A stretch of 64,000 nt of DNA from Euglena gracilis (Eukaryota; Euglenida; Euglenophyceae; Euglenales): assembly GCA_039621445.1 (NCBI GenBank), contig CP154954.1, positions 62,618,101 through 62,682,100 of the forward strand, in the 5' to 3' direction. The notes beneath the pieces are model-generated. The model saw only the letters and a list, made by a program, of their open reading frames with translations, was not told the DNA's origin and searched no databases. The position numbers and the translations under genes were made by a program. Positions 16,961-26,972 of this stretch are shown piece by piece. Numbering within the stretch: the stretch's first letter is position 1; every line of letters starts with the position of its first letter.

Positions 16961-17906
16961 AATTTGGTGCCTTGGGCATCAGAAACTGACCCCAGCATGC
17001 ATAACCATCCAAGAAAGCAGAATAACCCCTCTCTTTTCTAAGTGCTGGCCAAGCTGCTGAGGAGTAGGCTGTCTGGGTGCAGAAGCCACAGGCCAAGAGG
17101 CACTTAGGTCTTGCACCTAAGAGTGGAATCAGCCTGAATTCGAATGCCATTTTGGCCAGGCCATGATTCTACCACCAGGTTCGCCGCAGCACCAGACCAC
17201 CAACCACAACAAGTCATCTGATCATCTTCATCATCATGTTCTTCTTCATCATGATCATTTTTCAGAAGCTGTTGTTGTTCACCATTTTTATGAAGATAGA
17301 GCTGTCGTTCTTCATTTTGATGTTCGTTGACTTTGGTGTTCTTTGATTTGTTGTTCTTTGTTGGTCTTCAAGTTCATGTCTGTTGGATTGATTTCAGATG
17401 ATGTCTGATTATGGCTTTCCCCAGTTTTTGTGAGAGAAAGAAAGGCCGGAGAGAGAGCAAACGGGAAAGAGAAAGAAAACCCCCCACAGCCACAAACGAC
17501 ACAAGCTGGCTGGTGTAAAAAGTTTTTGATTTCTCTTCCACTGCCCCCTGACCCAATTAAAAAAGTGAACAATTGATGCCGATTTTGCGTCCCACGTTCA
17601 CGAGTCCAAAAAAAAAAAGACGTTCGCCTGAGCTTTCAGCCAAAGTCTTTTGAGCCCCCTTTTGTGTGTGCTTGGTGGGGCTTTGTTCCACCAAGGGGGG
17701 GATTGAAAAGGTGGCTTTGGCTACATCCCCCCCCCTGACCTCCCTGGGCAGTGGATGAAAGAGACCCCCTTTGCTCATAAAAGAAAGGTGCAAGAACCTG
17801 CACTCACAGTTGGCCCATGTGTCCTTCATTGGGGGGGGCCTTCCACAAAGGAGTCTTCCCCAACGCCCCCCCCCCACCAACCGCCCAACCACACCCAGAA
17901 ACATTC
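16961..17906. other. No gene recognised; purine tract and C-runs
   Basis: Contains TTCATC/TTG-rich sequence (17210-17390), a purine-rich tract at 17434-17485 that could be a polypurine tract, and several G or C homopolymers (17695-17702, 17729-17736, 17866-17875). No coding sequence is supported. Confidence 0.5.
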
Positions 17907-18707
17907 CTACTGTGATGTGTCGGACCTTTTGGTGTAACTAGCCTTACGTTTCTGCACAGGCTGGTCTTGGTGCTTTGGTACACAATGTGTTTTATGCTTG
18001 CTGAAGTCTCTTGGTGAAAGCGACCACAGAAGGATTTGGAAAAAGGTCCAGAGAGAGGAGAGTTCAAAGTAAAGAAGGATCCTACACAAGTCGAGTCCAA
18101 GAAGAAGGACTGAAGGCTTTACAAAATTTTGCAGAATTTGGTGAAAGATGTTCAGGTTTAGGGTATAATCCCCTGGGTCCTTATGCTCCCTGGTCAAGGA
18201 GTCTGCTAATTGCTCCTTTGTGGGAACCCAAACCACCTGCAAATTGATGTGTTTTTCCTGGCAATGATACAGCAGGGTTTTTAGGATGGAATTTAGGTAT
18301 GGCTTTTTGCCACCGCATTTTGTTAAATATCTGACAGCCACCTGGCTGTCCACATGAAGAACAATTGTTTGTTTTGGTTTGGCCAAAGCCTTTACAGTTT
18401 CCACTGCAGCCCGCAACGCTTTTTGATTGATATGAAGGACATGCAGGTCCCTCGAAAAATACTGCACCTTTTGGCCTGAACCTTTTTCCAGCACCCCCTC
18501 CCATTGCCAGGTGCTGCTGTCTGAGAAGAGTTCCTGAGTGGCCTGGGATTGAAAAGCTCTGCCGACACCTGGTTGCAAAAACGCCTGTAACTCCACAATT
18601 TGCTCTTTGGCCCCCTGGGGAATGGTCAAGGTGTGGTCCAAACCCCACTTGGTGTGCAAATTCACCATTTTGCAAAGTGTATCTGTCAGAATCCTGAGAA
18701 AAGGCAT
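17907..18707 (-). pseudogene. RNase H of a DIRS-like retroelement
   Basis: 266 codons. LFSDSSTWQWEGVL carries the first Asp. INQKALRAAVETVKAL carries the middle helix. LHVDSQVAVRYLTKCGGKKP is highly characteristic of the RNase H of DIRS/Ngaro-type elements, followed by WVPTKEQLADSLTRE with the terminal Asp. The residues after that (DPGDYTLNLNIF) begin the linker to the Dam-like domain, but that domain is not recognisable in this frame. RT (18713-19453) lies immediately upstream in the minus sense, shifted in frame. Confidence 0.75.
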
Positions 18708-18712
18708 TGAAA

Positions 18713-19072
18713 CTAAATAGCTTCTGACTTGTCACAATAGAGATGAGTTTTCTGCAGCTCATTTTTTGTGCTCTCAGCACCTTTCCTACTTCCTTTCTTA
18801 AGGATTTTAATTTCTCCTGTGCAATCTCCAGTTGGCCTTTTTTTGAAAAAATCGATCCACTGGCCCAAATTCTCTATTTCCTGTGTTGGTTCCAGACATG
18901 ATTTGTGGAGGTTTATTCTGAACCCTGCTAGTAAGAAATCTTTTTGCATTTCTGCCAAATGCTGGGTTGCTGTCTTTTTGCTGGGAGCTAACAGAAAAAT
19001 GTCGTCCAGGTATATAAAAACTGCCTTTCCTTCCTTTCTCCATTTTCTTTCCCAGACTCTCATGAGAGTCAT
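18713..19072 (-). pseudogene. DIRS-like RT, palm and thumb (YLDD box intact)
   Basis: MTLMRVWERKWRKEGKAVFI leads directly into YLDDIFLLAPSKK, the intact catalytic motif C. It is followed by a thumb-like helix and LGQWIDFFKKRPT (RT motif E region). The upstream palm (motif A) is in the 19163-19453 frame and intermediate sequence is in the 18807-19229 frame, so at least two frame breaks occur. Confidence 0.75.
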
Positions 19073-19162
19073 AAATTTTTGTGGCAGGCTGCTTATACCA
19101 AATCATGCAGCTTGAAATTGCCAAGTTTCCCCCCACCCCCACTTGCTTGCAAACATGTTCTT

Positions 19163-19453
19163 TCAGGCTGTGTGCGGCTTTAGGTGAAAATAAGCGTATT
19201 TCAGATCGACCTTTCCACAGAACCAACATTTTCTGAAGTATGGGTGATGTTTCCCATGTGTTCCAGTCTGAACTTCTTGGGGGTGAAATAATGATTTAAC
19301 TGTCGACCATCTGAAATCAGTCTCTCCTTGGTCTTTTCCCCTTCTTGTTTTGGATATTATGAAGTAAGGGACAAAATGATTTGCCTCCTCTGGGAAGATT
19401 TGCCTGGTAGCCACTGCACATCCGTATTCTGTCAGAATTTTCTGGGCAGTCAT
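19163..19453 (-). pseudogene. DIRS-like RT, N-terminal part with motif A
   Basis: FVPYFIISKTRRGK corresponds to the RT finger motif. DLKYAYFHLKPHTA is motif A with the catalytic Asp. Between them the reading frame is lost for about 30 codons. The first ATG is not necessarily native because coding sense continues from the 19453-19911 ORF. Confidence 0.65.
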
Positions 19454-19911
19454 TATTTCTTGGGGGGTTTTAAGGGAACTTTTAAGGACATCTCAGGGGG
19501 GAGGGGAATATCTGCCATAACCCCCTCCCTTATTAGGCTTAATACCTCTCTGCTGGCACCTGATTTGACCCAATGGGGAATGCTGGGCCTTGTAATGGGG
19601 CACCCTGGGTGTAATGTGTCTGGTGATTCCACAGGCCCCATCACTGGGGTCCTTCCCCCTGGTTGCCTCCTCACTGGGGTCACCTCTGGCTGCTCCATCA
19701 CTGGGGCTGCAGCTGGCCCTCCCATAGGGCTACTCAAAGACCGGCTTCCCCCCTGTTGTTGAAAGGTGGGGGAAGGTCTGTGTCTGAAGTGGGGAGGTAC
19801 ATATAAGGCTGAGCTGATTATCTTCTGGGGAGGGGGCTGTCTGAGCCAATCTTCGGCCTCCCCCCCAAGGGCTGATGTGGTGTGGATGGTTTTGATTTTA
19901 TTGGCCACCAT
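19453..19911 (-). pseudogene. Gag-RT linker of the DIRS-like element
   Basis: 152 codons, Pro/Gly-rich (QPPPQKIISSALYVPPHF; MGGPAAAPVMEQPEVTPV), ending with the helix IPHWVKSGASREVLSLIREG that typically begins the RT region of DIRS-like elements. It is followed directly by the RT finger segment. An upstream 19898-20149 frame (Ala/Gly/Gln repeats such as ANGGQMALKANGGQ) may be the end of Gag. Confidence 0.5.
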
Positions 19912-20099
19912 TTGCCTTCAGGGCCATTTGGCCTCCATTGGCACTCAGGCCTGCCTGGCCTCCACTGGCCTTCTCTCCAGGACTTCTGTTGTCTCTTCTC
20001 TGTCCCTCTTCATTCCCCATATAAGCCACCATGGCATGGTCTTGGCCTTGGCTTGCTGCTCCTGGGGGTTTTGTTTTTGAAGATGCTAACGGGAAAGTT

Positions 20100-20208
20100 G
20101 GAGCCCGAATGTTCCGCACTTTGCCATTGTGAAGCCTGATTTCACACAAAAATTAGGGGGTCCAGGTCATTTTCCAGGGCACCTTGGGCGCCAAGTCGTT
20201 GATGGTGA
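20100..20208 (-). repeat. Inverted repeat partner of 24253-24346
   Basis: The reverse complement reads ATCAACGACTTGGCGCCCAA then GGTGCCCTGGAAAATGACC, closely matching plus-strand 24256 onward over about 95 bp, including the ending CAAAGTGCGG. It is probably a terminal repeat of the DIRS-like family. Confidence 0.75.
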
Positions 20209-20289
20209 GCTGCAACCCCTGACACCCGAGGAGAGAACTTGACCTTATCCGTTTCTGGGCCAGACTCCGATGCTTTTCCCAAGGGCTGA

Positions 20290-20441
20290 CACAGGACACA
20301 TCAGGATTCGTACTCCCTCGAGGCAATCCGACCAGGGAGGAAGGGAAACCGAGGGCGAAGCAAGACATGGCCTCACAATGGCAAAGTGCGGAGCCCGAGG
20401 CGCCCGGAACTTTCACCATGTGAGGCCATGCCTTGCTCGCC
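20290..20441 (+). repeat. Fold-back repeat, member of a dispersed family
   Basis: The left arm 20353-20378 (GGGCGAAGCAAGACATGGCC) pairs with 20419-20441 (TGTGAGGCCATGCCTTGC). The left side, starting GTACTCCCTCGAG and running through GGGAGGAAGGGAAACCGAGG, is repeated at 24358-24430 and, inverted, at 24608-24700. A more diverged copy spans 20690-20830. The rest of 20442-21017 holds no gene that I can support. Confidence 0.7.
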
Positions 20442-21014
20442 GGCGGTGTTGTGTGGATTGTTTCGCTGGGTTAGAAGTTCCAGCTTAGCGCCTTTTTCGC
20501 CGGAGTTGGCTGATTCTTTATTTTCCATTCGACAACCAAGAAGATAGGAGCAGAGTCTAGAGCGAAGAAGAGCCAAGTGAAGAAGTCAATATCAGACGAA
20601 TATCAAGAAGGGCACGAGCCAGACTACTATCAATGTATATTTTAGAATGTCAATTTGACTTAAATGAACACGGCCGTGGAGAATTGCACTCCCAGGAAGG
20701 ATGACCTGGGAGAACGGACCATGAGGGCGAAGCACAAGAGGGGGGTGAACAACAAGAGGGCCGGCAAAAGAGGCAGGGCCTCGCCTTCAGAGTGTGGCTG
20801 AGTGTCCTGACGAAATGGAGAACGGGGAAAAGTCACAATCATGACGTGGCAAGGAACAAAAAAACACTCTTGTTCCACAAATAGATGTAGCCGTCCTCGC
20901 TCCCGCCGCAAACCACGTTGCCACGGGGTCCGAAACACGATCGGACATAATGCTTGCTGTTGCTGCGATGTCCCTGCAAAAAAAATGACCGACATGTGTG
21001 CTGTGTCTGTATCT

Positions 21015-21017
<3 letters not shown>

Positions 21018-21066
<49 letters not shown>

Positions 21067-21076
21067 TGTGTGTGTG
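21018..21076 (+). repeat. (GA)n then (TG)n microsatellite
   Basis: Perfect GA dinucleotides from 21018 to about 21064, followed by TG repeats to 21076. It truncates the RNase H-like sequence that begins at 21085. Confidence 0.95.
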
Positions 21077-21084
21077 CTGTCTGC

Positions 21085-21213
21085 GGGCAACTCTCTGGTT
21101 GCGGTTCGGGGGAAGGGTCTCCGCCCTAGGTGTCCAGTAGAATTTTTACTTACCTCAGTTGGGAATTCATTTGCTCCGGGTGATGAGGAATTTGCCACCA
21201 GAAAAATAGCCAG
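21085..21213 (-). repeat. Copy of DIRS-like RNase H N-terminal segment (direct repeat of 25970-26121)
   Basis: The two segments share CTGGTTG, GGGAAGGGTCTCC, CAGTAGAATTTTT/CAGCAGAATTTTT and ATAGCCAGGG/ATTGCCAGGG in order. In the minus translation LAIFLVANSSSPGANEF and LAIFLVTKCTAPCELNH align, ending RRPFPRTATR and GRPFPQTSTR. They come from two copies of the same element. Confidence 0.7.
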
Positions 21214-21319
21214 GGAGTCTGTTAAAGCCCTTAAAAATGACAGGGCCATGAAATTGCACCTTATCTGCCCCAAAATGGCACCAGTTGACGTTTTGGCATG
21301 AAATAATTTTCACAATTTT

Positions 21320-22260
21320 TCACAGTTCCTTCTTTATTGTCTTCACGTTCTGGGAGGGCACTCGCAATTTTCTTTCTTGAAAGTTGAATTGAAACCCAAG
21401 ATGATTTACAATTTGAGTGCCTGAAGGGTGGTTATTTTGACGTTGCTTTTGAACCCTGCTGTCGGTAAATCTCGGACCTCTGTGTTGAGATGAATTTGTA
21501 AATTGCTTTGTGTTGGGGCAACCAGCAACATGCCTCCCGAGTACATGAAAACTTGAATGCCCCCTTTCTCCACAGCTTTTCGACTGTCTTATCACCCCCA
21601 TGAAAACCAGGCAAAACAGCCTGCCTGGAATTCCCGGGTCTGCCGCCCCCCCCCCCCAACCTGATGCCTGAAAAAAAGGCCTGAGGGCCTAGCTGACTGG
21701 AAAGTGAACATACACACCCTTCAAAGAGAGTTTTGCTGCCCATTTGCCTTTTTCCAAAACTGGAAATGGTGGATGTGATCCAGTTTGAAAGTTTTCACTG
21801 AAGGGTTGGTCTAATTATCTGAAGTCGCTGACCATTCTCCATTTTGTTGCTCCCCCTTCTGGTTTTGAGATTAAATCCCATGGTATTTAATGTTGGGTTC
21901 CTGACTCCCCCACTTTTTTTTTACTGAACCAGTTTTCTCGTTGTCTAGCAGAATTTTTTCTGCCACTTTCGGGTGTAATTTGCTCTGGATTTGGGGTGGG
22001 TGGAAAAATTTGGGTGCCGTACCCATGGGGGTTGGATGGCATTTTTGATGAGTTGACAGGTTGCTGGAGGGGCATTTTTATTCCACCACTGCAGGCTTTT
22101 TTGAAACCTCTGGTGTAGGGGAGTTTCTTCCAATTTTTCCTCCGAGTAATTTATTTCCCCCATCATGTGATGTTCTGATAGTTTGGAATCTGTTGGACGT
22201 TGGACTTTACACCGTTGTTTGAGCCTTTTGAAAAAGACAAAGGGGGGTGCATGCACTCTC
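21320..22260 (-). pseudogene. DIRS-like RT copy with all catalytic Asp positions replaced (SLKG, YSGG)
   Basis: Minus strand, several frames. N-terminal: LHQRFQKSLQWWNKNAPP and IKNAIQPPWVRHPNF. Motif A region: AKLSLKGVYVHFPVS where DLKDAY is expected. Motif C: VFMYSGGMLLVAPTQ where YxDD is expected. Motif E: VNHLGFQFNFQERKLRVP. The framework is well conserved while the catalytic Asp residues are gone, so it cannot polymerise. Frame breaks and one TAG in the palm also mark a pseudogene. Confidence 0.72.
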
Positions 22261-22289
22261 TTCCTCTCTGCTCACCGACTTTCTGGTCC

Positions 22290-22838
22290 TCACTTTGTAC
22301 TTGGTGTTGTCAGATGACATACCATAGGTCGGCATCCGAGGGTCTCCCGCTGTTTTTGATATTCCCTTGCCATGGACGTAAACAAAAGATCTGCGCGGTT
22401 GACCCCCTTTTTCTCCACTGCCCCCTCTAGGGCATCCTCCGTGGGCTGTGGTAGTTGAGTTAAACGAGGTGTGAACCTTAGCTTCTGGGTGGCCAGTTTG
22501 TAAGGTGTCCCCTGCACCCTTTTCAGGAATCTAAAAATCTTCAGCTTCAAAGCACAAATTCCCGTTCCCTGAACTGCACAATTCTTGAATACATCTCCCG
22601 CAATGGGTACAGCAAACTTGTAGACTGTTGTCTCCTGAAATGAAAAAGACCACTGTCTCAGTGCACAGCGCACGCGCACACTCTTAATTGTAGTTTGAAA
22701 AATCTGAAAACACAAATGACAGCACAGCTCCACAGATGGCACATACAGACATGCACCGATGACACACCCCCAACCAGGCAATGATCTACCAGACAAGGCA
22801 TGCCTTCGGCATGCTGCAACACACACTCCCGTCCTCAA
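22290..22838 (-). pseudogene. Possible Gag segment upstream of the catalytic-dead RT
   Basis: 182 codons on the same strand, directly 5' of the RT. Basic, no recognised motif; the C-terminal half (KRVQGTPYKLATQKLRF; TEDALEGAVEKKGV) has amphipathic helical character. Assignment rests on position only. 22839-23070 holds nothing I can assign apart from CCTTGG-rich imperfect repeats. Confidence 0.3.
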
Positions 22839-23074
22839 AATGCATCCAGGATGTCAATTTTGCCTTGGGAAAAATGTTTCAGCACAATGGAGCAATGCCT
22901 TTTTTATGGGGTTCCACCCCTTTGGGCCCCATTGCGCTGGTGAATGTGGCATCCACGGCCCTGCAATTTTTTCCCTGCCATAGCCTTGCAGATGATTCTG
23001 GCCTTGCTGGCCTTGTGAATTAAACTGGCTTCCATGGCCTTTGATATAATTCTGGCATCCAGTCCTTGTATATA

Positions 23075-23250
23075 ATTCTGGCCACCATGGCCCTGGTTAT
23101 AGGTATCTTAATTGCTGCCTTAGCTAGTGAAAAAGTTGGGTGTATAAGGACTAATCCCCCCTGTCCATCTCACACCTGCTTATGGGGTCTGCTAGGCATT
23201 CTTTTTAAGGGACCACTTTACTTGAAGGTTTATGTTGTGCTCCATTGAGC
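23075..23250 (-). pseudogene. Third DIRS-like RNase H C-terminal fragment
   Basis: The minus sense contains ADPISRCEMDRGD and SLYTQLFH, matching ADHISRWEIDGGDYYLYRQLF at 25185-25300. The DNA is alignable over about 115 bp (for example the shared GCTTATG-GTCTGC). It is an isolated fragment. Confidence 0.6.
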
Positions 23251-23459
23251 CTTTTTGAAAAACGGTCTCAGATGGAATGTGGATGTGGCCCAAATTAATA
23301 AGTACGAAAGTGGCAGGGACCACCTGCCTGAAAATCGCCTCTTAAAAGGTCATGTTCAGAAACTGCAAGGGGGAGCAAATGCCACCCAGCAGATGACCCT
23401 TCCTTTGTATGGTTCTCTCGGGCAAATTTTGGAGGTAAAACAAATAAAAAATGAAACCA

Positions 23460-24245
23460 TTGACGATTTCCGGGGATGATCGCCAGCTTGAAACGGTATC
23501 AAAGTGCTTCTGCACTTTTATGGGTGATTTTTGAAAAAATTTGGGTACCCCCCCTGAAGCCACAACTGACCAAGTGGCTGACGCTTTGGTACAATAGTTT
23601 TCTATGGCCCAGACCCGTAATGCACACAGTGATATGGTTTTAATTCCTGTATTTAGTGGTTTGAGACTCCACCATGTTACCAGCGTACAAAGGGCATAAG
23701 AAGCAAATCAGAAGAAATATGGTACATTTTGGGATCCACTGCCAATCCTCCTGGGGCTGGCCCAAGCCCCCTTTCCCACTGATATATGCACGTTCCGTAC
23801 ACAACTGATTTTTGGCTGCAGAATCATCTGTTTATACAGATACTCAGATTTAGATAGAATCAAACACACAAAAAGTGTGCTAGGAAAGGCGCCATATATA
23901 AAAATTAGGCGTAAAGGCCAGAAATTCCAAAGGTGGGAGAGAGTTGTCGCACGTTCCAAGTGTCCACAGAGCAGTCCATTTCATTTAATGATGTCTTATG
24001 TGGCTGCGACCTGTTTCAACGTCATGCCAAGGGGTCCGCTTCTGATTTCATTAAAACTCCCCTTTAAAGCCATAGTTGCTGATACTATTGCTTCAATAAC
24101 CAAACATTTTCTGTCCAAACATGAAGAATACACCCAGGTTTTGGGGGCCCACTCCACAAGAGGGGCATGAGTTAGTTTACTCAAAACATTGGGCATTTCT
24201 GCAAGAAGTTTGTGAAATTGGCTAGTGGAGGGGGGTGGAGACTTT
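23460..24245 (+). pseudogene. Tyrosine-recombinase-like segment, opposite strand to RT/RNase H
   Basis: Plus-strand coding-like sequence with stops and shifts. The best part is 23877-24240: a SYVAATCFNVMPRGPLL region, then AIVADTIASITKHFL, then LGAHSTRGA (the conserved HxxR), VSLLKTLGISARSL, and an aromatic-rich end with DFYSP where the catalytic Tyr would fall. This order matches tyrosine recombinases of DIRS-type elements, which insert circular cDNA. In Kangaroo-type elements the recombinase is known to be encoded on the opposite strand to RT, as here relative to 24750-26171. In-frame stops follow HSTRGA, so it is inactive. Confidence 0.55.
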
Positions 24246-24252
24246 TACAGCC

Positions 24253-24346
24253 CACTATCAACGACTTGGCGCCCAAGGTGCCCTTGAAAATGCCCTGGCC
24301 CCCAAAATTTTAGTGCACAATAAGGCCTGACAAGGACAAAGTGCGG
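24253..24346 (+). repeat. Inverted repeat partner of 20100-20208, just 3' of the recombinase-like segment
   Basis: It starts TATCAACGACTTGGCGCCCA and ends CAAAGTGCGG, as in the reverse complement of 20100-20208. The location immediately after the recombinase reading frame is what a terminal repeat would show. Confidence 0.75.
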
Positions 24347-24357
24347 ATCCCGAGGTG

Positions 24358-24700
24358 TCTCATACTCCCTCGAGACAAAACGACAAGGGAAGAAGGGACA
24401 CCGACGGCGAAGCACTAAGACCTTGTGAGCTGGACCCCCCCACCCGTAAAAAAATCTGTCTTCAAAAGTCCTCGGTCAGAAAATGTGGGCCAAGAAATCA
24501 CGTCGCAACGACGGGGCAACATCGGGAGCCAACTCTGACAAGACGGCAGTAAGTGAGGCCTCCCAACCCAACGCACCACGAACCATCCAAACAACACCGC
24601 TGCCGTACAAGGCATGACCTCACATGGTCTTTGTGCTTCGCCCTCGGTGTCCCTTCCTCCCTTGTCATTTCGCACCTAGGGAGTACGAAACCGTATTACT
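24358..24700 (+). repeat. Long fold-back: inverted arms of about 75-90 bp around a 180-bp loop
   Basis: Left arm 24358-24430 (CATACTCCCTCGAG, GACAAGGGAAGAAGGGACAC, GCGAAGCACTAAGACC) and right arm 24608-24700 (reverse complement: GTACTCCCTAGG, GACAAGGGAGGAAGGGACAC, GCGAAGCACAAAGACC) pair along their length. The left arm is also repeated at 20290-20378. Confidence 0.8.
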
Positions 24701-24749
24701 CCGTTGAGGAAAAAACATTTGCACTCTGATGGCGTTTTCATATGGGGTT

Positions 24750-25318
24750 TCTCCCCAGGAAATCGTTAATGGTTTTGACCTGATTTAGTTTCCTCTCCAA
24801 AAAGTTCCTGATAAAATCATGCAAAACAAGGGCCACCTGGGGGGAATTTGTGTCCCCCTGCAATCATACCATTGTAGGGGGTGATTTTAAGGCAGTTGGT
24901 CCCTTGAACTTACCTTTTAATTGAATGAGGCAACCGTGTGCTGAATCCCAGCGGGAGGTCACCATAAAACCTTTGGTCTTGAGAAACAATTTTTACCGTG
25001 TGAAATTTTTTGAATAATTTACCGGAGGGGGGGTTTGCATACAGATCTGCCACGTTGTCCAGAGGACATTGTAATGCATTTAATGCTGTGGCCTCCCAGT
25101 GAGGCCACCTTGCAACAACATTGGGCAGCTTTTTTGTTTCCTGGGGTGGCTAATACAGCTGTTACCAGATGTATGAACTTTTGTAAATGCTGCCTTAACA
25201 ATTGAAAGAGTTGGCGGTACAAATAATAATCTCCCCCGTCAATTTCCCATCTGCTTATGTGGTCTGCCAGGGCAATGTTTTGAAGGCACCTAGTTGACTT
25301 GCAGGTCAACCACCCCAA
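24750..25318 (-). pseudogene. RNase H end and Dam-like domain of DIRS-like fragment 3
   Basis: Minus sense: ADHISRWEIDGGDYYLYRQL ends RNase H. LATPGNKK then corresponds to the D-L-F-A-S-N region, and, in an adjacent frame, ALQCPLDNVADLYANPPSGK supplies the NPP motif of the Dam-like domain. Downstream sequence to about 24750 has degraded similarity. The 5' side is cut by a palindromic insertion at 25311. Confidence 0.6.
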
Positions 25319-25692
25319 AATAAGAGCACCCCAAAAATAAGAAAACCCCCCAAATAAAACTCCTCCTGACGGTGCGAAGCGCCGGATGTGGTGAATTTTT
25401 TCACTGGAAAATCACCAAAAACCCCCTGTCATCCACAAAAATGATGAAATTTGAATTTTTTTCATATTTTTTGAAGTGCAAAAAAACATGGTTAATTTCA
25501 ATTTTCATCAGTTTTCACACGGCGTGAAGCGCCGAATTAAAAACTTCGGTGCTCTTAGGAACCTGAACATTAGTTTTTTTGCGAGCCAACAAGAAAAAAT
25601 ACAAAAATAAGACCCCCACAAAATTAGACCACCTCTGGAGGTTTCCAAAAGACCCAAAGATTACTCCCGGGGCTTATTTTGGGGGAGGGGTT
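25311..25692. mobile_element. Short palindrome-ended insertion in the RNase H (MITE-like)
   Basis: The left end carries CCCCAAAATAAGAGC and the right end its approximate inverse GGGGCTTATTTTGGGGG. Between them is AT-rich sequence with two copies of GAAGCGCCG. RNase H coding lies on both sides (25700-25930 and 25185-25312), so the segment was inserted. Target duplication is not clear. Confidence 0.5.
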
Positions 25693-26171
25693 TACTTCTT
25701 TTCATGCATCGTTTGAAACATGGTCTTTCTATACTGTTGAAGGGGTGCTTTCTTCCCCCGCTTTTTGTTGGGTAATAGTAAATTTACTGGTTGACTACGG
25801 ACAAAGAAACTGTTTCCCCAGGTTTGATTAAACTTTTCACAGTGCTGATTGTTGCACTGAGATCTTTCACATTTATGTGCAAAATGGAGTATCTTCCCCA
25901 ACATTCTTGCACAATTTCTCCCATGTGTATCTCAAGCCTCTCCCCAGGCATGGGTGCTGCTGTCTGAGTGCAACTATCTGGTTGAAGTTTGTGGGAAGGG
26001 TCTCCCCTCCATGCGCCCAGCAGAATTTTTGTTTCCCTGAATTGGGCATTGATTTTCTGTGAAATGGTGATTTAACTCACAGGGGGCTGTGCACTTTGTA
26101 ACCAAAAAAATTGCCAGGGTATTGTCGGCCGCCGGCTTTTGCCGGCAGCCCAAAATTGCCAGAAAGCTCAA
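25693..26171 (-). pseudogene. RNase H N-terminal and central parts of DIRS-like fragment 3
   Basis: In shifting minus frames: LAIFLVTKCTAPCELNH; ILHINVKDLSATISTVKSL; YYPTKSGGRKHPFNSI. The latter two align with LHINQKALRAAVETVKAL and RYLTKCGGKKPYLNSI of fragment 1 (17907-18707). A perfect GCCGGC-TTTT-GCCGGC hairpin occurs at 26131-26146, near the 5' edge. Confidence 0.6.
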
Positions 26172-26972
26172 GTTACAAAGTCGCGGGTTACAGCCTTTCA
26201 GTTAGAAAACCTTTGATAGACATTAGAAGTGGGTCAAATTGCTAAGCGTCTACAAAATTGCATTTTAACAGAACTTGAGCGGTTTTCCCCAATATCTGGC
26301 AAAGAAGGTATTGAATTTGGACCTTTACATTGTTGGTGGAGTTTGAAGTGTGGATCTGGACGGTTGCATTGCCGGTGGACTTTGAATTTAAATTACACAT
26401 TGGTTATGCTGTTGAGTTTAAGAAGGAGACAAGTCAAGAGCTAACAAAACCGCATCCTCACCGCCTTCCCCTATGCCCCCTACCACTCAGCTCCTTGCCC
26501 CAGGTTGGTTTTTTTCATCACACTCAGTCACTCTCACAGGTTTCCCACATATTTTTTGGCATTTGGAACTGTGGGTTGGGGTTGTTGTCTCCGGGATTCA
26601 GTGAGTTGGTCTGTGGGTTGGTTTGATCTTCAAGGTGTGCAAGAGAGTGAGAGAGAGTGTGCGAGAGAGATAGAGAGTAAAATGAGACTTCAGAGAGAAA
26701 AGGAGATTTCATTGCAAATGACAGATTTTTCTTTTTTCACAAAATTTTCGGAAACCCTTGAAAAAACGATCCTACGCGCCGGCTGGGGTTGGCGATAATA
26801 TCCGAGTGAAACGAACAGAAGTTGGCTTGAGCCCACCAACCCCCGGACAAAGTGCAGGCCCCAACACGGAAAAACCACCCCTCCTTCTGTCGGTGGTTTT
26901 ACATGACAGCGAGGGCACCCCGGGTCCTCGGCCCGCGGGCACTCGGCGGTCGCGGGGGCGACAGGCGGCTCA
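26172..26972. other. No gene recognised
   Basis: Mixed sequence with GTTTGG/TGGGTT-rich parts (26500-26630) and a GA-rich tract (26643-26700). Overlapping ORFs on both strands have no recognisable motif. Confidence 0.45.

Larger units (their letters stand above)
17907..20149 (-). mobile_element. DIRS/Kangaroo-like retroelement fragment 1
   Basis: Gag remnant, RT and RNase H in minus orientation. A repeat at 20100-20208 at its 5' flank is shared in inverted orientation with 24253-24346, next to a tyrosine-recombinase-like segment, which supports assignment to a tyrosine-recombinase retroelement. Confidence 0.6.

Noticed and set aside
17434-17485. Polypurine tract and 3' LTR of element 2
   Set aside because: The purine tract is suggestive, but no downstream TG...CA repeat matching a 5' LTR could be found by eye.
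18713-19072. YLDD RT as an integrated pararetrovirus or hepadnavirus-like sequence
   Set aside because: The RNase H signature downstream (LHVDS...YLTKCGGKKP) and nearby recombinase-like sequence fit DIRS-type retroelements. No viral coat or movement gene is present.
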